A DNA stretch of 64,000 nucleotides from Prochlorococcus sp. AG-418-G18. Lineage in GTDB: Bacteria > Cyanobacteriota > Cyanobacteriia > PCC-6307 > Cyanobiaceae. Positions 50,928 to 57,795 of this stretch are shown here, piece after piece. Every line of letters begins with the position of its first letter. Positions within the stretch are counted from its first letter, which is position 1. The notes under the pieces were generated by a model, which made no database searches, had not been told where the DNA came from, and saw nothing but the letters and a program-made list of their open reading frames with translations. A program made the translations under genes and the position numbers. The stretch lies in assembly GCA_003214215.1 (NCBI GenBank), contig QCLX01000005.1, positions 1 through 64,000 on the forward strand, read 5' to 3'.

Positions 50928-51329
50928 TCAGGCTGCTTTATATTCTGATTCATCCTTTTCGTAATTTTTATTTTTTACTGTGAAATTAGGATTAGCCCAT
51001 TGCAGCAATCTAATAGCTAATCTTAAATCGCCCTCTAACCAAGCTCTTATCGCCATTGCTCTTCGAGGGTCATAAAATTTTTGCCTTCTATACCAATACA
51101 AAGCATTTTCATCTGATTTATCCCCATTACAGGAAAGACATGCAGGGACGCAGTTTTCTGTTGTACTTAAACCACCTTGGCTACGAGGTAATACATGATC
51201 GATAGATTCAGATGGTTTTCCGCAATATATACAACTTTTTCCTGTAAACCTATGAATAGATTTTCGCCATTGTCTAAATCTGAACTTGGGACATAAATCC
51301 TCTAAAAACACCGCATCATTAATATGCAT
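50928..51329 (-). CDS. HNH endonuclease domain protein
   Basis: This 133-residue protein has the HNH/McrA zinc-ribbon pattern: C33/C36 in CIYCGK, the D44-H45 pair in IDHVLPRSQGG, an asparagine in TENCVPAC, and C64/C67 in CLSCNGDKSD. The C-terminal third (RRAMAIRAWLEGDLRLAIRLLQW, in pieces) is conserved among cyanobacterial single-domain HNH proteins, which suggests a chromosomal housekeeping member and not a homing nuclease. No intron, intein or methylase is adjacent. Confidence 0.88.
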   Translation of the reverse strand: MHINDAVFLEDLCPKFRFRQWRKSIHRFTGKSCIYCGKPSESIDHVLPRSQGGLSTTENCVPACLSCNGDKSDENALYWYRRQKFYDPRRAMAIRAWLEGDLRLAIRLLQWANPNFTVKNKNYEKDESEYKAA

Positions 51330-51495
51330 TCAGAATATTTAGTTAAATAAATAATGGCTTGTATAAATTAAAAGTCAACATTTATTTATGTTTTTTGGCC
51401 TAAATTTGCCATTAAAAAATTTGATTTAGTGTGTTTAGATACAAAATAGTATTTATTAAAATTTTTAAAAATTATTATCTTTTCTGAAACCTTAA

Positions 51496-51948
51496 TTAAT
51501 AGCTATATCTATCAAGAGTTTCATCAGTAAATTCTTCATTAGTTTCTTCTAATTCTTTTTCTAACTCTTTTCTTCTGTTTTCTCTATCTTTCGCTTCTTT
51601 TTCTTTTCTTTGTTCTTCTTTTTCTAAATCTCGAATTAGTTTTCTATTTGGATGAAGATTATCTAAATATTCAACGCAATAACTAAATTTTTCTCTTTCT
51701 CTTATAACTGTTTCAGTAATTTGCGCTGCTGCATTTTTTGGTGAAACTTTGAAGAATCCTCCCTTTTGTTTTTTTATATATGTATAAGCTGCATCCCAAC
51801 TACTTTCATGGTCATTTCCGCCATCTCGCATAGTACAAAAAATTTCTGCCCCAAATGAACTTGAATTCACTTTTGGAGTAGTAAGGGTTAGAGGAGTGAA
51901 AATTCCTAACGCTAATAATATTAGTTTTGTATTCTTAAATCTTTGCAT
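51496..51948 (-). CDS. Exported protein with charged coiled-coil tail, unknown
   Basis: The 150-residue protein has an N-terminal signal-like segment (LILLALGIFTPLTLTTP), a short domain with two cysteines (CTMRDG and FSYCVEYL) and a C-terminal Lys/Glu-rich coiled coil of about 45 residues (EKEEQRKEKEAKDRENRRKE). I do not recognise the family. The cysteines may form a disulfide after export. A 166-bp gap separates it from the HNH gene, in which I see nothing. Confidence 0.65.
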   Translation of the reverse strand: MQRFKNTKLILLALGIFTPLTLTTPKVNSSSFGAEIFCTMRDGGNDHESSWDAAYTYIKKQKGGFFKVSPKNAAAQITETVIREREKFSYCVEYLDNLHPNRKLIRDLEKEEQRKEKEAKDRENRRKELEKELEETNEEFTDETLDRYSY

Positions 51949-52005
51949 TAACCTTATTATCTTCTATTTAAAAATATCTTTTTTTGTGAATATGTCTATA
52001 GAAAT

Positions 52006-52518
52006 TTAAGATTTAATTACTCCAAATATATTCAAGCATTTCACAATTAAAGGGAGAATTAAAAGCACAGTAATCAATCTTACTGCGTGTAGAGTTGCTA
52101 CTGCGGCCCCTACTCCATATTCTGATCCTACAAGACTCATGCCACTAATGCCCCCTGGGGCAGCCCCAAGGATTGTAGTTATCACGTCTATGTTGAGTAA
52201 TCTGCTTGTCCACAATCCAATTGCTAATCCTGTGATAACTAAAGTAAACGTTATTAAAATAGCAGGCCTCCATAGGCTTTGAAGATCAACTAATGAGTCT
52301 TTAGTTAACGAAGTGCCGATCACTGTCCCTATTCCAATTTCTAATATTGTTCTAGTACCAATTGGCCACTCTGCTATTTCTACTTTGCCACTTATGCTAA
52401 GTATACTTGCGCCAATTAAAGCGCCTGCAAGAGGAGCTGCAGGGATACCCGTTTTTAAAGCTAAAGCTCCAAAAAATCCACCAGCAATTAGATAATAGAC
52501 TAGATTTATGTTTGGCAT
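52006..52518 (-). CDS. AbrB-type membrane protein, single repeat unit
   Basis: The 170-residue hydrophobic protein resembles one half of the AbrB/COG3180 membrane family (often labelled ammonia monooxygenase-like): the segments GALALKTGIPAAPLAGALIGAS and TTILGAAPGGISGMSLVGSEYG, each in pieces, are the conserved glycine-rich parts. Full members of about 350 residues contain two such units, so this protein would need to pair with another copy. It is unrelated to the DNA-binding AbrB of Bacillus. Confidence 0.78.
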   Translation of the reverse strand: MPNINLVYYLIAGGFFGALALKTGIPAAPLAGALIGASILSISGKVEIAEWPIGTRTILEIGIGTVIGTSLTKDSLVDLQSLWRPAILITFTLVITGLAIGLWTSRLLNIDVITTILGAAPGGISGMSLVGSEYGVGAAVATLHAVRLITVLLILPLIVKCLNIFGVIKS

Positions 52519-52649
52519 AAAATTAAAGCTGTTTGGATATAATATTAGAAAAATTTTTTTTTGCTTTAGTTTATAGTCAAATTATATTTTTGTTTTTCTC
52601 TCATAATGTCCCCTTTTATTGGCATAATAATATTTAAAGCTTGAATTTT

Positions 52650-52847
52650 ATGTCTTCACAAATTTCATACAAAGCTAATAAAAGCCGCGTAAAGAAAAAA
52701 TTATCTTTTTTTGAGGGCGGCCACCAACTTGAAAAATTAGAGTTTGCCCTTGCAATCGCTCAAACTAAGGGAGATGAAAAAAAATCAACTATCCTTAGAA
52801 AAAAGATTGTTGAATTAGGCGGTAATATTGAAGAGCCAGGAACTTAA
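52650..52847 (+). CDS. Small basic conserved protein, unknown function
   Basis: From ATG 52650 this is a 65-residue basic protein opening MSSQISYKANKSRVKKK, followed by a helix (EFALAIAQTKGDEKKSTILRKKIVELG, in pieces). A longer TTG-started frame begins at 52641. It has the look of a small conserved cyanobacterial protein, possibly nucleic-acid binding because of its lysines, but I cannot assign it. It ends 1 bp before the convergent aminotransferase. Confidence 0.65.
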   Translation: MSSQISYKANKSRVKKKLSFFEGGHQLEKLEFALAIAQTKGDEKKSTILRKKIVELGGNIEEPGT

Positions 52848-52848
52848 C

Positions 52849-54012
52849 TCAATTAGCGTCGAGATATTTAGATGCTACTAACAATGCATTCCCAGCTTGT
52901 TGCTCTGTTATTTTACCTGCCTCAAGAAGTGTATGGCTGATAGCAGAAATCACAGTAATTATATCTCTATCATTTATATAGCCTAAGTGTCCGACTCTAA
53001 AAATCTTCCCTTTCAAGTGATCTTGACCTCCAGCTAGTAAAATATCAAACTTATTTTTTATTGTCTTCCTAAATTCTTCCGCATCTATTGCGCCAGTTTT
53101 TATTGCAGTAATAGAGGGGCTTAAAAATTTTTCATCAGCAAATAGATTTAAATTTAAAGCTTTTGCTGCATTGCTCATTGCTAATTTATGCTTGTTATGC
53201 CTTAAGAAAATATTGTCTAAGCCTTCTTCCCGCATCATTTTTAAAGATTCATCTAAAGCAAAAACCAAATTTACAGCAGGAGTATATGGGTTACTATTAC
53301 TAGCAAGACTCTTTCTGTATGATTTTAAATTTAAATAAAATTTTGGTAAATTAGACTTCTCTGCAGCCTCCCATGCTTTTTGACTCATCGATATAAAGCT
53401 AAGTCCAGGCGGTATCATATATCCCTTTTGTGATCCTGAAGCAACGATATCTAATTGCCATTTATCTACTGGTACATTGCAAGCCCCAAGACTTGTGACA
53501 CAGTCGACAATCGATAATGCTGTATTGTGTTCCCGAATATATAAACTTATAGTTTCTAAATCATTGATTACACCTGTTGAGGTCTCAGAATGAGTTAAGA
53601 TGACAGCCTTTATTTCTTTTTGTTTATCTTCTTCTAATATTTTTTTGAATTCTTCTGGATTAAGTGGAGTTCCCCATTCGGCATCAATTTTTATTACTTC
53701 TAACCCAAATTCCTTAGCAACTTTTACCCATCTTTCACCAAATTTTCCATTTTCTCCACAAATTACTTTGTCACCTTTACTTAAGGTATTAATTATTCCA
53801 GCCTCCATTGCGGCAGTTCCACTACCTGTAATTGTTAGAACATCATTTTGAGTTTGATGAAGCCATTTTAAATTTTTAGTGGTACTTTCCACTAGGTCTT
53901 GGAATTCTTTACTGCGATGGCCTATAGGATGTTTACTTAATGCTTGTAAAACTTTTTCTGGTACTGGTGTGGGTCCAGGAATCATCAATGATAATTTTTG
54001 TTGTATGGCCAC
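52849..54012 (-). CDS. Class V aminotransferase (serine/alanine-glyoxylate type)
   Basis: This 387-residue PLP enzyme starts with the family opening LMIPGPTPVPEKVL and contains the SGTAAMEAG phosphate loop, the cofactor Asp in SIVDCVTSLG, and the Schiff-base lysine in GSQKGYMIPPGL. These segments match alanine- or serine-glyoxylate aminotransferases, which dispose of glyoxylate from photorespiration; some relatives use aspartate or are soluble hydrogenase subunits by old naming. Substrate choice cannot be read from the sequence. Confidence 0.9.
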   Translation of the reverse strand: MAIQQKLSLMIPGPTPVPEKVLQALSKHPIGHRSKEFQDLVESTTKNLKWLHQTQNDVLTITGSGTAAMEAGIINTLSKGDKVICGENGKFGERWVKVAKEFGLEVIKIDAEWGTPLNPEEFKKILEEDKQKEIKAVILTHSETSTGVINDLETISLYIREHNTALSIVDCVTSLGACNVPVDKWQLDIVASGSQKGYMIPPGLSFISMSQKAWEAAEKSNLPKFYLNLKSYRKSLASNSNPYTPAVNLVFALDESLKMMREEGLDNIFLRHNKHKLAMSNAAKALNLNLFADEKFLSPSITAIKTGAIDAEEFRKTIKNKFDILLAGGQDHLKGKIFRVGHLGYINDRDIITVISAISHTLLEAGKITEQQAGNALLVASKYLDAN

Positions 54013-54072
54013 TTTTTATTAAATAGGTCATTCTTAGATTAGTTCTCATTATGTATTTTTCAATTACTTGAT

Positions 54073-55191
54073 TTGAAAAAAGGATTTTCTTTACCTTTAT
54101 GGGTTGCTGGAGCTGCTAGGTCAGCATTAAAAAAATTAGTAGGTTCTCCATTTAATAATTATGAATTAATAAAAATTCCTAATGAAAAAAAAGAAATAAA
54201 AATCGATATTCATTCTGTTGGTTTAATTAAAGATTCCTCGCACGCATTAGGAATTACTTTTGCAAAGTCTGGCTTAGATCTAGACATTACACAAAACTTA
54301 GAAGTGTGGGCTATAGCCTCTTTTGAAAAAGCTTCTTTTGATATTCCAGTTCAAAAAAATCAAATAAATTTAATCGCAGGTTCCGGCGTAGGTATTAAAG
54401 AGAAGACTTCGGAGATATGTATTTCTGAGTTTGCTAAAGAAATTTTATATCAAAATTTATTGGATATTATTCCAGAGGGATTAATTTTAAATTTAGAAAT
54501 AATTTTTCCAAATGGCGAGTTCTTAGCTGAAAGAACTAGTAATAAGTCATTTGGCATTGTGGAAGGATTATCTATTATCGGAACTTCTGCTGAGACGCAT
54601 TCGAGTGCTTCACCTGATCAATTAGAACAAGCTAAAACTAACTTGGCAAAATTAATCAAAAGTGATTTTAAAGGGAAAGTTGTTTTTGTTATTGGTGAAA
54701 ATGGTTTAAATTTGGCAAAAACTTCTAATGTTAACTTGCCAATAATAAAAGTTGGAAACTGGATAGCGCCACTAATAGTTGATGCTGCAATTAAAAATGT
54801 TAAAACTGTAATTCTTTTTGGTTATCACGGAAAATTAATTAAATTAGCTGGTGGTATTTTCCATACACATAATCATTTGGCCGACGGAAGAATTGAGATT
54901 CTTGTTTATTTAGCCGTAAAAGAAAACTTACCACATGAAATAATTGTGAAATTATCTCACCTAAATAATCTTGAGGATGGCTTATTACTTCTTGAAAAAT
55001 TTAGTAAGTCTATTGCTGATAAATTATTCCAAAATTTGGCAAATACCATTGAAAAGAGATCTTTTGCATATGTTAATAGGTATGTAAAAACAGATATGGA
55101 AATTGCGGCAATCATTTTTGATAGAAAAAGGGAAATAAGGTGGGGCGGGATTAATGGAAATAGTTATATTCCTTATTTTAAATGCGATTAA
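54073..55191 (+). CDS. cbiD: Cobalt-precorrin-5B C1-methyltransferase
   Basis: CbiD methylates C1 of the corrin ring in anaerobic-route (early cobalt) B12 synthesis. The 372-residue protein opens with the family's GFSLPLWVAGAARSAL and contains the AGSGVG segment, NGEFLAERTSN, and HTHNHLADGRIEIL near the active site. The start is TTG at 54073. Marine picocyanobacteria make a cobalamin variant, and this is one of the scattered genes for it. guaA follows 48 bp downstream. Confidence 0.93.
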   Translation: MKKGFSLPLWVAGAARSALKKLVGSPFNNYELIKIPNEKKEIKIDIHSVGLIKDSSHALGITFAKSGLDLDITQNLEVWAIASFEKASFDIPVQKNQINLIAGSGVGIKEKTSEICISEFAKEILYQNLLDIIPEGLILNLEIIFPNGEFLAERTSNKSFGIVEGLSIIGTSAETHSSASPDQLEQAKTNLAKLIKSDFKGKVVFVIGENGLNLAKTSNVNLPIIKVGNWIAPLIVDAAIKNVKTVILFGYHGKLIKLAGGIFHTHNHLADGRIEILVYLAVKENLPHEIIVKLSHLNNLEDGLLLLEKFSKSIADKLFQNLANTIEKRSFAYVNRYVKTDMEIAAIIFDRKREIRWGGINGNSYIPYFKCD

Positions 55192-55239
55192 TTTTTGATT
55201 GATCATGCTTTTGTAAATAAATTGAGCTAACTTTTAGAC

Positions 55240-56826
55240 ATGAGTCAAAAATCTTTAAAAAAAGAAAGAGATCCATCAATATTAATTTTAGATTTTGGAT
55301 CTCAATATTCCGAATTGATTGCAAGAAGAATCAGAGAAACTAATGTTTTTTCTCTTGTAGTAAGTAATTGTATTTCAATAGAGCATATTAATGATATTTG
55401 CCCTAAAGGTATAATTTTGAGTGGGGGCCCAAACTCTGTATATGATCAAAATGCGCCTAAATGTGATGAAAAAATTTTTGATTTAGGAATTCCTATTCTT
55501 GGGATATGCTATGGAATGCAATTGATGGTTAAAGAACTTGGAGGATCAGTCACTTCAGCAACTAAAAAAGCTGAATATGGGAGGGCACCAATAAATATAG
55601 ATTTTGAATCTACTCTCCTTTCTGGTGTGATTGATAAATCTATAATGTGGATGAGTCACGGTGATTCAATTAATTGTTTACCTGATGGATTTAATAGAGT
55701 TGCTCACACCGAGAACACTCTCCATGCAGCAATTTCGAATGATAGAAAAAGATTATTTGGCGTACAATTTCATCCTGAAGTTATTCATTCAGAGTTTGGG
55801 ATGACAGTAATTAAAAATTTTGTTTACAAGATTTCTAGTTGTGAAGCTGATTGGACAACAGAAACCTTTCTAGAGGAAACAATTCCTAGGATCAGAGAGC
55901 AAGTTGGTAATAAGAAAGTTTTGCTTGCATTGTCAGGAGGAGTTGATTCGTCAACGCTTGCTTTTTTACTCAATAAAGCAATTGGAAATCAGCTTACATG
56001 TATGTTTATAGACCAAGGTTTCATGAGAAAAGGTGAACCAGAATTTTTAATGAATTTTTTTGATAAGAAATTTCATATAAAGGTTGAATATATTAATGCG
56101 AGGGAAAGGTTTATCGCAAAATTAAGAGGGATTACTGATCCAGAACAAAAAAGGAAAATTATTGGTGCAGAATTTATAAGGGTATTTGAAGAAGAAAGTA
56201 ATAGATTGGGTCCTTTTCATTATTTAGCGCAAGGTACACTTTATCCTGATGTTATTGAAAGTGCTGGTACTAATATTGATCCCAATACAGGTGAGAGAAT
56301 AGCTGTCAAGATAAAAAGTCATCATAACGTCGGCGGATTACCAAAAGATTTACAATTTAAGTTAATTGAGCCATTAAGAAAACTTTTTAAAGATGAAGTC
56401 CGCAAATTAGGTTCTGCTTTAGGTTTGCCGGATGAAATTATAAAAAGGCATCCATTCCCAGGACCAGGGTTGGCAATAAGAATATTGGGAGAAGTGACTA
56501 ATGAAAAACTTGATTGTTTAAGAGATGCAGATTGGATCGTGAGAGATGAAATTAAAAAAGCAGGTCTTTACGATGATATTTGGCAAGCTTTCGCAGTATT
56601 GTTACCTGTTAAAACTGTAGGAGTTATGGGTGATAAAAGGACTTATTCATGGCCAATCGTTTTACGTTGTGTATCTAGTGAAGATGGTATGACTGCAGAC
56701 TGGTCAAAAATTTCTTTTAAGATTTTAGAGAGAATATCTAATAGAATTGTTAATGAAGTAGTATCAGTTAATAGAGTTGTTTATGATATAACTAGCAAAC
56801 CTCCTGGAACTATCGAGTGGGAATAA
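55240..56826 (+). CDS. guaA: GMP synthase (glutamine-hydrolysing)
   Basis: GuaA makes GMP from XMP, ATP and glutamine. The 528 residues hold a class I amidotransferase with the nucleophile Cys90 in GICYGMQLM and the histidine in [11 protein letters not shown], then a PP-loop synthetase domain ([14 protein letters not shown]) and the C-terminal dimerisation end KPPGTIEWE. It is complete and ordinary, and marks the end of the conserved block: the following 3.5 kb contains repeats and accessory genes. Confidence 0.98.
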   Translation: MSQKSLKKERDPSILILDFGSQYSELIARRIRETNVFSLVVSNCISIEHINDICPKGIILSGGPNSVYDQNAPKCDEKIFDLGIPILGICYGMQLMVKELGGSVTSATKKAEYGRAPINIDFESTLLSGVIDKSIMWMSHGDSINCLPDGFNRVAHTENTLHAAISNDRKRLFGVQFHPEVIHSEFGMTVIKNFVYKISSCEADWTTETFLEETIPRIREQVGNKKVLLALSGGVDSSTLAFLLNKAIGNQLTCMFIDQGFMRKGEPEFLMNFFDKKFHIKVEYINARERFIAKLRGITDPEQKRKIIGAEFIRVFEEESNRLGPFHYLAQGTLYPDVIESAGTNIDPNTGERIAVKIKSHHNVGGLPKDLQFKLIEPLRKLFKDEVRKLGSALGLPDEIIKRHPFPGPGLAIRILGEVTNEKLDCLRDADWIVRDEIKKAGLYDDIWQAFAVLLPVKTVGVMGDKRTYSWPIVLRCVSSEDGMTADWSKISFKILERISNRIVNEVVSVNRVVYDITSKPPGTIEWE

Positions 56827-56864
56827 TAAAAGGGGTATAAAGCCATTCATAGTCTAAAAAAGTC

Positions 56865-56912
56865 GGTTACACGTGAGGGTAAAATTTCATCTCTATAGAA
56901 AAATCGTATAAA
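56865..56912 (+). repeat. Copy 1 of a 48-bp repeat with a CACGTG core
   Basis: This copy begins GGTTACACGTGAGGG and ends GTATAAA. It matches copy 2 (57365-57412), which starts exactly 500 bp later, perfectly over its first 21 bases and at about 40 of 48 overall. It ends 55 bp before the ATG of the small exported protein, so it may be part of its promoter or leader. Confidence 0.75.
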
Positions 56913-56967
56913 AAGAAATTTCTTAGATTCTTGATGTAATATTAAAGATGTATTTGGAAATTTCTTC

Positions 56968-57282
56968 ATGAAAATATCACAGTTTTTTGTTTCAGGTTTT
57001 TTAATTGCTGGTTCTTTAGTTAGTGCTACTCCTTCTTTTGCATCTTGTTATGGCAGTGGATATGCTCGTTATTGCGATGGGATAGGAGGTCCTGGTGCAA
57101 CATATTCACCAAGAGGTGACTATGGAAGTACTAATTACTACAATCGAAATAGTGGATATTCAAGGACTGAAACTTATACACCGCAAAGAAACGATACTTA
57201 TTACAATGGCGGCGGATATAATTCAAGACCTCGTTCGCGTAAAGGATATGGTTACTCCTCAGGGGATTATTTCGGTTTTTAA
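56968..57282 (+). CDS. Small exported Gly/Tyr-rich protein, unknown function
   Basis: This is a 104-residue protein with a clear signal peptide (MKISQFFVSGFLIAGSLVSA, cleavage likely after PSFA-S). The mature part has two cysteines close to the N-terminus (CYGSGYARYC) and is rich in Gly, Tyr, Asn, Arg and Ser, with no globular pattern. It is preceded by copy 1 of the CACGTG repeat. Low-complexity secreted proteins of this kind could be surface or matrix components; I do not recognise a family. Confidence 0.7.
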   Translation: MKISQFFVSGFLIAGSLVSATPSFASCYGSGYARYCDGIGGPGATYSPRGDYGSTNYYNRNSGYSRTETYTPQRNDTYYNGGGYNSRPRSRKGYGYSSGDYFGF

Positions 57283-57293
57283 CAACGTAAATA

Positions 57294-57490
57294 TTATTTC
57301 TCTACAAAAATGTATTAAACTGCCAATATCCTTCAGATTTCCAGCTATGAATGGGTTACACGTGGGTTACACGTGAGGGTAAAATCTTATCTCAACAGAG
57401 AAATTGTATAAATTTATTTCTCTACATTTGTTGTATTAATGTTAATGTCTAGGGTTTAGTTGCTAATAATCTATGAACGACTTCTCTACA
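57294..57490 (+). repeat. Dispersed TTCTCTACA motifs
   Basis: TTATTTCTCTACA occurs exactly at 57294-57306 and 57414-57426, each followed within 13 bases by TGTATTAA, and TTCTCTACA occurs again at 57482-57490. The first two copies are 120 bp apart and flank the double CACGTG repeat, so the intergenic region appears to have grown by local duplication. Confidence 0.55.
57353..57412 (+). repeat. Copy 2 of the 48-bp repeat plus a tandem half unit
   Basis: GGGTTACACGT occurs twice head to tail (57353-57363 and 57364-57374); the second unit continues as the 48-bp element shared with 56865-56912. The 13-mer GGGTTACACGTGG at 57353-57365 recurs exactly at 59966-59978, beyond the acyltransferase gene. 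Confidence 0.75.
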
Positions 57491-57550
57491 AAGTCTTCTT
57501 ATCCTGAGGATTTAAAAAGAAAAAAACCTGCTCGAAAGCAGGTCTTTTTG
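57440..57550 (+). ncRNA. Possible small structured RNA, plus strand
   Basis: Between the repeat and the terminator three hairpins line up: GACTT/AAGTC (57479-57495), ATCCTGAGGAT (57501-57511) and the terminator stem (57526-57543) followed by CTTTTT. TAATAAT near 57461 could be a -10 box. No open frame fills the interval. This is a guess from secondary structure; the hairpin is more convincing as the terminator of the opposite strand. Confidence 0.25.
57526..57543 (-). terminator. Strong intrinsic terminator, probably bidirectional
   Basis: ACCTGCT (57526-57532) and AGCAGGT (57537-57543) form a 7-bp stem with a CGAA loop. On the minus strand it is followed by a run of Ts (T6-C-T5), 12 bp past the stop of the remnant frame and downstream of the acyltransferase. 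On the plus strand CTTTTT follows, so it can work both ways. Confidence 0.8.
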
Positions 57551-57554
57551 AAGA

Positions 57555-57752
57555 TCAATCGCAAGTGTTTCCTTTTCTAGAAAATATCGACTCTTCTTCT
57601 TTGATGAAGTGTAGGGATATAAAACCTCTACCGCTAATTTTTTTACCTAAGATATTTTTTGATTTGAGTGATATCTCAATTTCGGTTTCAACGGTTTGTA
57701 GATTTATACTATCTATTTTTCTATATATTCTATAATTTATTTTTAGTGTTTT
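57555..57752 (-). pseudogene. Start-less coding remnant downstream of the acyltransferase
   Basis: On the minus strand a frame of 65 codons is open from 57752 to the stop at 57555-57557 but contains no ATG, GTG or TTG. Its translation looks protein-like, with segments such as TVETEIEISLKSKNIL, GRGFISLHF and IKEEESIFSRKGNTCD, and a strong terminator follows 12 bp later. An in-frame TAG closes it upstream. I read it as the 3' end of a decayed or frameshifted gene that followed the acyltransferase. The product is unknown. Confidence 0.4.
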
Positions 57753-57795
57753 CTAAAAACAAAGAATAACTAAGAATCTCCGCAGTTCATGATTT

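Noticed and set aside
50928-51329. HNH protein as a homing or mobile-element nuclease
   Set aside because: It is a single-domain protein with normal local composition, no intron, intein or repeats around it, and a C-terminus typical of conserved cyanobacterial members.
57605-57736. Plus-strand 43-codon frame starting MKCRDIKPLPL
   Set aside because: It is the shadow of the more protein-like minus-strand frame at 57555-57752 and has a hydrophobic antisense-type composition.
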